12,929 nucleotides of DNA from JAGOUB01 sp964648045 (GTDB lineage Bacteria; Patescibacteriota; Gracilibacteria; Peribacterales; Peribacteraceae): contig CAZYNU010000031.1 of NCBI GenBank assembly GCA_964648045.1, forward strand, positions 1 to 12,929, in the 5' to 3' direction. This document shows, piece by piece, positions 1 to 6,003 of the stretch. The first letter of the stretch is position 1; each line of letters opens with the position of its first letter. Below the pieces are notes generated by a model that worked only from the letters and a program-made list of their open reading frames with translations, searched no databases and was not told where the DNA came from. Both the position numbers and the translations under genes were made by a program.

Positions 1-1
1 C

Positions 2-349
2 AATGGCGACGGCGTCCGCAATGAAGGTGAAAGCCTCGGCAACATCTACGTGGATGAAGCCTGTTTCCGCGCCAAGGTCCGGCCCACGCGCCGCGCCGGC
101 TCGCTCACCAAGGCCGAGGTGCAAGCGCTGCATCAAGCGTGCGACGACGTGATAGCGGAGTCGATCGCCGTGGGCGGCACTACCTTTCGCAGCTACACCG
201 ACGCCGACGGGAAGAGCGGCGGCTTCGTGGAGAAGCTCCGCGTCTACGGCCGCGGCGGCGAGAAGTGCTTGCGCTGCAAGAAGGGCGTCATCAAGAAGGT
301 TGTCTGTGCCGGTCGCGGCACGCACTACTGCCCGGAATGCCAGAAATGA
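2..349 (+). CDS. mutM: Formamidopyrimidine-DNA glycosylase (Fpg/MutM), C-terminal part; 5' end outside window
   Basis: This is the C-terminal ~115 residues of the base-excision-repair enzyme that removes oxidised purines such as 8-oxoguanine and nicks the abasic site. The frame is open from base 2. The H2TH-domain signature GNIYVDEACFRA is followed by a GGTTFRSY stretch and the VYGRGG segment. A C-terminal zinc finger reads CLRC ... YCPEC, with the DNA-contacting Arg in GRGTHYC, and the protein ends in CQK as usual for Fpg. The residues before GNIY read GESL, where most Fpg proteins have an AGIG- or AGVG-like sequence; this is a small deviation in a conserved turn. The catalytic N-terminal Pro-Glu lies outside the window. 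The family call is firm. The stop codon is 24 nt before the next gene on the same strand. Confidence 0.95.
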   Translation, partial: NGDGVRNEGESLGNIYVDEACFRAKVRPTRRAGSLTKAEVQALHQACDDVIAESIAVGGTTFRSYTDADGKSGGFVEKLRVYGRGGEKCLRCKKGVIKKVVCAGRGTHYCPECQK

Positions 350-359
350 GCTGGTGAGG

Positions 360-365
360 TAGACT
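360..365 (+). promoter_or_regulatory. Putative -10 element (TAGACT) for a leaderless TrpR-like transcript
   Basis: TAGACT lies 8 nt before the ATG at 374, so the expected transcription start would fall at or next to the start codon. GAGG at 368-371 is only 2 nt from the ATG, too close for a normal ribosome-binding site. No good -35 hexamer is visible. The call rests on the same spacing recurring before other genes here. Confidence 0.35.
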
Positions 366-373
366 GCGAGGAC

Positions 374-682
374 ATGCCCCAAAAGCGCTCCCAGATCGAC
401 GATCTTGCCAAGCTGCTCACTGCCGCGCGCACGGGCGGTGAAGTGAAGCGACTACTTGGAGATTTGCTGACGCCGCAAGAAATTGAAGAACTGGCACTGC
501 GTTGGAAGATTGCGCGTGAGCTGCTGGCTGGGCGCACCCAGCGCGACATTGCTGAGAGGTTGGGAGTCAGCATCAGCAAGATCACGCGTGCCTCACGGGC
601 GGTGCAGTACGGCAATGGCGGCTTCGAGCTGTTCGTGCGGCGCCTGAAGAATGTGCCCAGGCAAAAAAAGCGCTCGCGCTGA
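374..682 (+). CDS. TrpR-like (YerC/YecD family) DNA-binding protein
   Basis: A 102-residue all-helical protein of the Trp-repressor superfamily. The segment TPQEIEELALRWKIARELL (residues 33-51) is the conserved helix pair preceding the DNA-binding helix-turn-helix at about 55-76 (TQRDIAERLGVSISKITRAS). The following AVQYGNGGFE matches the YerC/YecD signature rather than that of genuine tryptophan-sensing TrpR. The C-terminus is basic (RQKKRSR). Family members are presumed transcription regulators whose effector is mostly unknown, and no trp genes lie nearby, so tryptophan control should not be assumed. It follows mutM by 24 nt on the same strand but seems to carry its own -10-like element. 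The ATG at 374 is the first in-frame start and gives the family's usual length. Confidence 0.88.
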   Translation: MPQKRSQIDDLAKLLTAARTGGEVKRLLGDLLTPQEIEELALRWKIARELLAGRTQRDIAERLGVSISKITRASRAVQYGNGGFELFVRRLKNVPRQKKRSR

Positions 683-690
683 GGCGGCCT

Positions 691-716
691 AAAAAGCCCC
701 TCCGCGGTCGGAGGGG
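691..716 (-). terminator. Rho-independent terminator of the minus-strand exported-protein gene
   Basis: A perfect 8-bp GC-rich stem (697-704 with 709-716) has a 4-nt loop. Read on the minus strand it is followed by a C and then five T (691-695). It lies 17 nt past the stop of the gene at 733-1299. There is no T-tract in the plus direction, so it serves the minus-strand gene, although the TrpR-like gene also ends here. Confidence 0.85.
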
Positions 717-732
717 GTGAGAATGGGAACGG

Positions 733-1299
733 CTATTTCTCGGACTGGATGCGGTCCAGTGTTTCGGTGATCTCTTTCAATACCACCTTATTCGCGTCGG
801 GCCTTCCCTGGGCGATGTGGTAGTGCTGCTGGCGCCGGTAGCAGTCCGCCGCTCGAATGTAGAGATGGCGGGCGTCGGCCTTTTGTCCAAGGGCGAGTCG
901 CCAATCGGCCAGCTGTTTGAAGTCGTCGGCCATGAACGCCGCTCCGAAATAGCCGGTACCTTGGTCCAGTGATCGGGCGTTGTCATGGCAGATGGCTTCG
1001 GTTACATCGAGGGCCGCCTTGGCTTCGGGCAGACGTTTAGCCTTGAGCCAGGCCTCGGCGTAGGTGCCGTATGCAGCCGCTTCGTTCGGCTTCGTTAGCT
1101 GGACGATGAACGCCTCGGTCTCTTTTTCCAACGGCGCGTTCGCTTTGGCAAAGTCCTTGAGTGTCTCCGCTCGATTCTTCGACGACTTCAGCTCGGTGAG
1201 GAGCTTCACGAGCGGCTTATTTTGCATCGGTTCAGATTTCTTCTCCTCCTGGGCCGTCACGGTGGCGGCGAGGAGGAGCGCGATGGCGAGGGTGCGCAT
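733..1299 (-). CDS. Exported TPR-like helical protein of unknown function
   Basis: A 188-residue protein with a clear Sec signal peptide: basic start MR, a hydrophobic core to about residue 15, and a V-T-A site before QEEKK. The mature part is almost entirely amphipathic helix rich in Ala, Lys, Leu and Glu. Helical hairpins such as AYGTYAEAWLKAKRLPEAKAALD and DWRLALGQKADARHLYIRAADCY resemble TPR units, and two cysteines lie about 50 residues apart. I do not recognise a specific family. It probably works outside the cytoplasmic membrane in protein-protein contacts (inference). The start is supported by an AGGAG motif 7 nt upstream of the ATG, one of only three clear Shine-Dalgarno sites in the window. 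It is transcribed alone and has its own terminator. Confidence 0.75.
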   Translation of the reverse strand: MRTLAIALLLAATVTAQEEKKSEPMQNKPLVKLLTELKSSKNRAETLKDFAKANAPLEKETEAFIVQLTKPNEAAAYGTYAEAWLKAKRLPEAKAALDVTEAICHDNARSLDQGTGYFGAAFMADDFKQLADWRLALGQKADARHLYIRAADCYRRQQHYHIAQGRPDANKVVLKEITETLDRIQSEK

Positions 1300-1418
1300 G
1301 ACGACTCTCCTACGGTGATGGGGAAAGGATCTAATTTCGCATCCTACTCCTTATCGCCAAATCCCAAGCGCGATCTGGGCGCCCGCTTTTTTGTGCGGTG
1401 ATTGTTTGAAAGTAAGAC

Positions 1419-1508
1419 TGGCGGAGAGGGGGAGATTCGAACTCCCGAGACCCTTTCAGGTCTACGCGCTTTCCAAGCGCGCGCACTAGGCCACTATGCG
1501 ACCTCTCC
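1419..1508 (-). tRNA. tRNA-Ser (anticodon GGA), 3' CCA encoded
   Basis: On the minus strand a complete class II tRNA folds. The acceptor stem is GGAGAGG/CCTCTCC, the discriminator is G as expected for serine, and CCA is encoded at 1421-1419. The anticodon stem is CGCGC/GCGCG with loop TTGGAAA, giving anticodon GGA that reads UCC and UCU. The long variable arm (GACC...GGTC) is diagnostic of tRNA-Ser. The T arm is GGGAG-TTCGAAT-CTCCC. It lies 70 nt downstream of the NUDIX gene on the same strand. I see no convincing terminator in 1300-1418. Confidence 0.95.
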
Positions 1509-1544
1509 ACTGTTGGGAACGACGGAACCGAAAGAGCGAGCGAG

Positions 1545-1573
1545 AGTGTAACAGACCAAACACCAGGACGGAA
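1545..1573 (-). promoter_or_regulatory. Possible promoter of tRNA-Ser
   Basis: On the minus strand, TTCCGT (1573-1568) and TACACT (1550-1545) are separated by exactly 17 nt, in the gap between the NUDIX stop and the tRNA. It would give a 5' leader of about 30 nt before the tRNA. The hexamers are imperfect matches to the sigma70 consensus. Confidence 0.4.
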
Positions 1574-1578
1574 TCCCG

Positions 1579-2040
1579 TCAATCGGCCTTTTGGGCCAGC
1601 ATTCGCTCGAAGACCCCGAGCATGGCCACCACGTTGGGGGCGAGCAGGCAGGGATCCTCGCCGGCGAGCGCCTGCAGGTCGGCGAACGAGTACCAGCGGA
1701 TGGGGCCGATCTTGGTGGGTTCGCGGCCTTCCTCCGGCTCGCCTTCAATCTCGCAGACGAGGTTCTTCACGACGAACTTTCCCTCCACCGACTCAGTCTC
1801 GAAATCCTCCAGGCGGCCTGTTACCTTGGCCGTGCAGCCGATCTCCTCCTGGATCTCGCGCAAAATGGCCGCTTCCAGATCTTCACCGGACTCCACCTTG
1901 CCGCCCGGGAACTCCAGGCGGATGCCGTACTTGATGTTGGTCACGAGCAAGAGCGCGCCGGCGCGCACGATGACGGCCGCGACCAATTCGCGGCGGGGGA
2001 TTTCGACACCGCCTTCAGAAGAGGGCGGGACGTTCGGCAT
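1579..2040 (-). CDS. NUDIX hydrolase (MutT/ADP-ribose pyrophosphatase-like)
   Basis: A 153-residue single-domain NUDIX hydrolase, predicted to cleave a nucleoside diphosphate linked to another moiety with Mg2+. The complete Nudix box GX5EX7REUXEEXGU is present at residues 47-69 (G47, E53, R61-E62, E65-E66, G68). It is preceded by the strand VAAVIVRAGALLLV and by LEFPGG. The substrate (oxidised dNTP, ADP-ribose or other) cannot be read from the sequence. The ATG is 5 nt downstream of the rpmB stop with no Shine-Dalgarno, which suggests translational coupling to the ribosomal protein gene. The last residues (MLAQKAD) show no extra domain. Confidence 0.9.
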   Translation of the reverse strand: MPNVPPSSEGGVEIPRRELVAAVIVRAGALLLVTNIKYGIRLEFPGGKVESGEDLEAAILREIQEEIGCTAKVTGRLEDFETESVEGKFVVKNLVCEIEGEPEEGREPTKIGPIRWYSFADLQALAGEDPCLLAPNVVAMLGVFERMLAQKAD

Positions 2041-2045
2041 GGGTG

Positions 2046-2255
2046 TCAGATGGAGCGGCCGGCCTGCAGACGCTTGGCGAGCGTGCGCAGGTAGCTTGTA
2101 GCGACCTTCATGGTCACAAACGAGCCGGTCTTCGGGTCGAAGACGCGCTTCTTCTGGATGTTGGCCTTAAAGGTGCGGCGGCTGGCGCGCAGCGAGTGGC
2201 TGCGGGTGTTGCCGAATGCGGTTCCTTTGCCGGTCTTGGAGCAGCGATGAGCCAT
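2046..2255 (-). CDS. rpmB: Large-subunit ribosomal protein bL28
   Basis: A 69-residue protein matching bL28 from end to end: MAHRCSKTGKGTAFGN, SHSLRASRRTFKANIQKKRV, then a strand ending TMKVATSYLRTLAK. It belongs to the 50S subunit near the E site. Only one Cys (C5) is present, so the zinc-ribbon pairs of some bL28 proteins are absent. The start at MAHRC is set by homology. A second ATG 17 nt upstream is in another frame. No Shine-Dalgarno precedes the ATG; a -35/-10 pair places the transcription start close to it, so the mRNA may be leaderless. Here it leads a two-gene unit with a NUDIX hydrolase. Confidence 0.93.
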   Translation of the reverse strand: MAHRCSKTGKGTAFGNTRSHSLRASRRTFKANIQKKRVFDPKTGSFVTMKVATSYLRTLAKRLQAGRSI

Positions 2256-2264
2256 CGGACCGCG

Positions 2265-2293
2265 AGAGTACCCATGGTTTTGAAAAAGGTCAA
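2265..2293 (-). promoter_or_regulatory. rpmB promoter (TTGACC-17-TACTCT), 9 nt before the start codon
   Basis: On the minus strand, TTGACC (2293-2288) and TACTCT (2270-2265) are spaced by 17 nt, the ideal sigma70 spacing. The same -35 hexamer is used at the rpsF promoter. The -10 ends 9 nt before the rpmB ATG, so transcription would begin only about 0-3 nt upstream of it. This is the best -35-supported case of a possible leaderless gene in the window. Confidence 0.6.
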
Positions 2294-2324
2294 ATGATTC
2301 CGACATGCCATTTTGGAGACCAGG

Positions 2325-2330
2325 TATGAT
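2325..2330 (+). promoter_or_regulatory. Putative -10 (TATGAT) for a leaderless M50 protease transcript
   Basis: TATGAT ends 6 nt before the GTG at 2337. The same hexamer in the context GTATGATG occurs at 5991, 7 nt before the FAD-enzyme ATG. No clear -35 is visible 16-18 nt upstream. It supports choosing GTG 2337 over the upstream in-frame TTG at 2313, which would lie upstream of the expected transcription start. Confidence 0.45.
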
Positions 2331-2336
2331 GACCGC

Positions 2337-3020
2337 GTGCCCTTCCTTAGCTTTCTCCAGCCCACCTACCTCTTGGCCGCCCTGGCGGCCATTACCGTCC
2401 ACGAGGCCGCCCACGCCTTCGCCGCCAAGCGCCTGGGTGACCGTACGGCCGAGATTATGGGGCGTCTCACCCTCAATCCACTCGCTCACCTCGACCTGCT
2501 GGGAAGCATCCTGTTCCTGACGGTTGGCTTCGGCTGGGCCAAGCCCGTGCCGGTGGACCCGCGCTACCTCCGCCATCCCATCCGCGATATGGCGCTGGTA
2601 GCCCTGGCCGGTCCGGCGAGCAACTTGGTGCTGGCGGCTGTGGCGTATTTGGCTCTGGCGGCCGTGGCCCCGGCCCTGAGTGATGTGCAGTTAATGGCGC
2701 TCATGGACGGCAACGGTGTAGCCAATCCGTTTTTGGCCGTGTTGCTGCAATTTCTCCGTCATTCCATTTTTGTGAATCTGGCGCTCATGGCCTTTAACCT
2801 GCTGCCTATCGCCCCGCTCGACGGCAGCAAGATCTTGCAGCCCTTCGTCCCCCTGAATTGGGCCGACCTCTACGACGAATTCCTCATGCGCGGGCCGTAC
2901 GTGCTGCTCGTGCTCATCTTGGCTGGCGACTTCCTTGCATTGCCATTGTTGAGCGACTGGGTCTTTGGCATCAGCGGCGCCGTGCTGGCCGTGTTTGAGT
3001 GGCTGACGCCGTGGTGGTGA
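2337..3020 (+). CDS. Site-2-protease-like membrane metalloprotease (peptidase M50 family)
   Basis: A 227-residue multi-pass membrane protein of the minimal S2P/M50 type without a PDZ domain. The zinc motif HEAAH (H22, E23, H26) lies in the first membrane helix. Conserved NPLAHLD and GWAKPVPV follow, then AGPASN at 92-96, and the third zinc ligand motif NLLPIAPLDGSKIL with D162-G163. The last two helices (about 190-225) close the bundle. Relatives cleave transmembrane segments, for example of anti-sigma factors; the substrate here is unknown. I chose the GTG start at 2337 because it begins the conserved N-terminus and follows a -10-like TATGAT. It is divergent from rpmB and lies 29 nt upstream of pheT. 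Confidence 0.9.
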   Translation: MPFLSFLQPTYLLAALAAITVHEAAHAFAAKRLGDRTAEIMGRLTLNPLAHLDLLGSILFLTVGFGWAKPVPVDPRYLRHPIRDMALVALAGPASNLVLAAVAYLALAAVAPALSDVQLMALMDGNGVANPFLAVLLQFLRHSIFVNLALMAFNLLPIAPLDGSKILQPFVPLNWADLYDEFLMRGPYVLLVLILAGDFLALPLLSDWVFGISGAVLAVFEWLTPWW

Positions 3021-3034
3021 GCGTCTGACTGCGC

Positions 3035-3040
3035 TACCCT
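3035..3040 (+). promoter_or_regulatory. Possible -10 (TACCCT) upstream of pheT
   Basis: TACCCT lies 9 nt before the pheT ATG, inside the 29-nt gap after the protease gene. The hexamer is weak and there is no -35. It is listed because the spacing fits the window's recurring pattern, and because the gap holds no Shine-Dalgarno. Confidence 0.25.
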
Positions 3041-3049
3041 TTCTTCGCT

Positions 3050-5434
3050 ATGCGCCTCCCCCTTTCCTGGCTTTCCGACTTCGTCGATTGGACCGTCACC
3101 GATCCCATGGCGATTGCCGAGCGCCTCAGCCTGGCCACGGCCGAGGTGGACGATGTGGAGCAACAGGGCAAGTACCTAAACGGCGTGGTGGTGGGACGCA
3201 TCGAGAACTTGCTCCCGCATCCCAAGGCCGATCGCTTGCGCTTGGTCGATGTCGACACCGGCTCGGGCGTGACGCGCGTGGTGTGTGGTGGCACCAATCT
3301 GCGGACTGGCATGCTCGTGGCTTTCGCGCCTTCGGGCACGACGGTGCGCTGGCACGGTGGCGAAGAGGTGACGCTGGAACCCGCCGTCATCCGCGGTGAA
3401 CAGAGTGACGGCATGATCTGTGCGGCGGAGGAAATTGGGCTTGATGATCGTTTCCCGCCGTCTTCCGCTGACGGCGAACGTCCCATTATCGATCTGTCGG
3501 CCCAAGGGTTTGCGGTGGGGGCCGATCTCAAGCAGGCCTTGGGTCTCGACGACGTCGTTTTTGTGATTTCCAACACAGCCATCACTCATCGGCCCGATCT
3601 CTTTTCGATCGTCGGCTTTGCCCGCGAATGCGTTGCGCTTGAGTTGGGGACGTGGAAGAAATCGCCCGAGACTAAGCTGCCGAAATTTCCTAAAAAAGGG
3701 GAGCCGGCCGATACCGTCTGCGAGACCGACGCCATCACGCGCTACTTCAGCTGCGCCATTGATGTGTCGGCCATTGGTCGCACGCCCGACTGGATGGCCC
3801 GCCGCCTGGTGGCCGCCGGCTGGCGCCCCGTTAGCCTGCCGGTCGACATTACGAACTATGTGGCCACCGAGACGGGCATGCCTCTTCACAGCTTCGACCT
3901 GGACGATATTAAAGGGACGATGCGCATGCGCGAGGCGAAGGCAGGTGAAAAGATTGTCACGCTCGATGGCGTGGAGCGGGAGTTACCCGAGGGGGCGATC
4001 GTGATCAGCGATGATGAGGGCGTCTTCGACTTACTTGGTATCATGGGTGGACTGCGCAGTTCCACCAAAGAGACCACCAAGCGCATCCTGCTCCATGCCG
4101 CGGTGGTAGATCCGCGGCCCATTCGCCGCGCGATGCTGGCTACCGGTCACCGTACCGAGGCCGGCACGGTCTACGAGAAGGGGATTCCCGACGAGGCCGC
4201 CGCGCGCGGTTTTGCCCGTGCGCTGGAGTTGATGCTAGAGCACGTGCCAGATGCTGCGGTGGCTTCACCGTTGCATGCCTTTGGCAAGTTGGGCGAGACG
4301 CCGGCCATTCGCCTCTCCATCCCGAAATTGCACGCGCTGCTCGGCGTCGAGGTGCCCGCGCGCGATATTCGCCGCATCTTCCGCGATATTGAGTGCACCG
4401 TAACCGGCAGCGGCAACGCGCTCTCGGTCCGTCCACCCATGCACCGCCGCCGCGACCTGAAGAACGCCGTCGACCTGGCCGAGGAGATCGGACGTCTCTA
4501 CGGCTACGCCAAGATTGCCCCCGTGCTGCCGAGCGCCGCGTTACGCGCGCCCGACCGACCCGCCCGATTGCATCGCCTTCGCGACGGCTTGTGCGCCCGC
4601 GGTGCCACCGAAGTTTGCCCACTCTCGCTGGTTGGTCCAACGCTGCTCACGCGTGCCGGCGTCGATCCGGCGGGTGCCACCCGCGTGGAGAATCCGCTGG
4701 GCGAGGATACGTCGCTCCATCATCCGAGCGGTCTGCCTCGCTTGCTCGAGCACGCCGCCCGCACGCTTCCTGGTCGCACGCAGCCGCTTTGGACCTTTCA
4801 GGCCGCGCACGTGAGTGGTGAGAAAACGGCGGAGCGTCTGGAGCTTTCCACGGTCTGCATTCCTACTTCAGCTCCGTCTCTCGTTGAGCTGCCGGCACTG
4901 CTCCTTGGCGCCCAATTACGTGCGCTTTGGCAGAATGACGGTGAGGAGTTGTCTGTATCCCCCTTGGTGACGGCACCTGGTTGGGCACACCCGGGACGCA
5001 GTGGCGCTCTGAGTCTGAACGGCGACGTGGTGGGCGTGGTCGCCGAGCTGCACCCCGCCGTGATTGCTGCCTTTGGCTTGCCTGATCGTTCCGCCGCCGC
5101 GACGATTGATCTTTCGGCTGCGCTGGCTGCGCCGCTGCGCGCGCGCCAGGTGACTGCCGCCGGCACCTTCCCTGCTATTAGCTACGACGTGACCGTTAGG
5201 GCTTCTGCACGCACCGGCGTGGCTGCCCTGCTTGAGCGCGTGCGTGCGGCCGATCCACTCGTGGAGTCGGCGGACGTTGCCGATGCCTTCGCTCCCAAGG
5301 ACAGCGCCGACGACGGCTACAACCTGACGCTTCGCCTGACCTATCGTGCTTCCGATCGCACCCTGGCCGAGGCCGAGGTGCAGCCACTGCATGATCGTAT
5401 CGTGCGCGACGTGATTGCCCTCCCCTTGCCCTGA
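3050..5434 (+). CDS. pheT: Phenylalanine-tRNA ligase beta subunit
   Basis: A 794-residue full-length beta subunit of the (alpha-beta)2 enzyme that charges tRNA-Phe. Domains in order: an N-terminal MRLPLSWLSDFVD start; the EMAP/tRNA-binding OB fold at about 43-150 (GVVVGRIENLLPHPKADRL, VVCGGTNL); the B3/B4 editing region with VDITNYVATETGMPLHSFD at about 265-283; B5 with the DLAEEIGRLYGY signature; the catalytic-core-like domain; and a C-terminal ferredoxin-like anticodon-binding domain (about 700-794, FPAISYDVTV onward). The usual NRPD motif before the editing domain reads HRPD (180-183). pheS, normally directly upstream, is not in the window; the neighbour is an M50 protease. There is no Shine-Dalgarno. 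The next gene starts 1 nt after the stop. Confidence 0.97.
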   Translation: MRLPLSWLSDFVDWTVTDPMAIAERLSLATAEVDDVEQQGKYLNGVVVGRIENLLPHPKADRLRLVDVDTGSGVTRVVCGGTNLRTGMLVAFAPSGTTVRWHGGEEVTLEPAVIRGEQSDGMICAAEEIGLDDRFPPSSADGERPIIDLSAQGFAVGADLKQALGLDDVVFVISNTAITHRPDLFSIVGFARECVALELGTWKKSPETKLPKFPKKGEPADTVCETDAITRYFSCAIDVSAIGRTPDWMARRLVAAGWRPVSLPVDITNYVATETGMPLHSFDLDDIKGTMRMREAKAGEKIVTLDGVERELPEGAIVISDDEGVFDLLGIMGGLRSSTKETTKRILLHAAVVDPRPIRRAMLATGHRTEAGTVYEKGIPDEAAARGFARALELMLEHVPDAAVASPLHAFGKLGETPAIRLSIPKLHALLGVEVPARDIRRIFRDIECTVTGSGNALSVRPPMHRRRDLKNAVDLAEEIGRLYGYAKIAPVLPSAALRAPDRPARLHRLRDGLCARGATEVCPLSLVGPTLLTRAGVDPAGATRVENPLGEDTSLHHPSGLPRLLEHAARTLPGRTQPLWTFQAAHVSGEKTAERLELSTVCIPTSAPSLVELPALLLGAQLRALWQNDGEELSVSPLVTAPGWAHPGRSGALSLNGDVVGVVAELHPAVIAAFGLPDRSAAATIDLSAALAAPLRARQVTAAGTFPAISYDVTVRASARTGVAALLERVRAADPLVESADVADAFAPKDSADDGYNLTLRLTYRASDRTLAEAEVQPLHDRIVRDVIALPLP

Positions 5435-5435
5435 T

Positions 5436-5981
5436 ATGGCGAGCGTCGTCACCAAGACCGGCGACAGGGGTGATACCGGTCTCTTCGGCGGTCGGCGCGT
5501 CTCGAAAGATGACGTCCGTTTGCACGCCTACGGCACCGTTGATGAGTTGAATGCTTGTTTGGGCGTTGCTCTGGCCGAGAAGTTGCCCGACGACCTGCGC
5601 CAGCACGGCGAGCGCCTGCAGCACGTCCTCTTTCGCGTGGGGTCCGATCTGGCCACGCCCGCCGATGCCCCCTTGGCAGCGCCCCGCGTCCGCCCCTCCG
5701 ACGTGGTGGAGCTGGAAGGCTGGATTGCGGAACTGGAGCGTACGCTGCCCGAACAGCATTCGTTCCTGCTGCCCGGCGGCACGCGCGCCACGGCCTTGCT
5801 CCACGTCTGTCGCACCGTCTGCCGCCGCGCCGAGCGTGAGGCCGTCTCACTCTCGCGCGTGGAGGAGATTCACCCCGATCTGATCGTCTTTTTGAATCGC
5901 CTGAGCGACTACTTCTTCGTGGCCGCGCGCCACTGCCAAGTGACTGCCAAGTTGCCGGAGATTGCGGTGCGATACGAGTGA
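5436..5981 (+). CDS. Cob(I)alamin adenosyltransferase, PduO type
   Basis: A 181-residue ATP:corrinoid adenosyltransferase that makes adenosylcobalamin from cob(I)alamin. The N-terminal ATP-binding signature TKTGDRGDTGLFGGRRVSKDD is followed by YGTVDELNACLG (32-43). The second half carries LLPGGTRATALLHVCRTVCRRAER (111-134) and FLNRLSDYFFVAAR (152-165), the conserved helices with the ATP- and cobalamin-contacting residues. Length is typical. The start codon follows the pheT stop by one base (TGATATG), so translation is probably coupled by termination-reinitiation. No B12-dependent enzyme or other corrinoid gene is present in the window, so its user is elsewhere in the genome. Confidence 0.93.
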   Translation: MASVVTKTGDRGDTGLFGGRRVSKDDVRLHAYGTVDELNACLGVALAEKLPDDLRQHGERLQHVLFRVGSDLATPADAPLAAPRVRPSDVVELEGWIAELERTLPEQHSFLLPGGTRATALLHVCRTVCRRAEREAVSLSRVEEIHPDLIVFLNRLSDYFFVAARHCQVTAKLPEIAVRYE

Positions 5982-5990
5982 TGTCCGGCG

Positions 5991-5996
5991 TATGAT
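5991..5996 (+). promoter_or_regulatory. Putative -10 (TATGAT) for a leaderless FAD-enzyme transcript
   Basis: TATGAT ends 7 nt before the ATG at 6004 and lies just after the stop of the preceding gene. It repeats the GTATGATG context of the M50 protease gene. No -35 is recognisable at 16-18 nt; TTGCGG at 5962 is 23 nt away. Confidence 0.45.
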
Positions 5997-6003
5997 GGCG
6001 GCC

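Noticed and set aside
374..682. Reading this gene as a true tryptophan repressor (trpR)
   Set aside because: The ITRASRAVQYGNGGF stretch is of the YerC/YecD type and no tryptophan genes lie nearby, so only TrpR-like was assigned.
1331..1418. A terminator for tRNA-Ser in the gap downstream of it
   Set aside because: Short pairings exist (for example ATCGC with GCGAT), but none has a stable stem followed by a T-tract in the right order.
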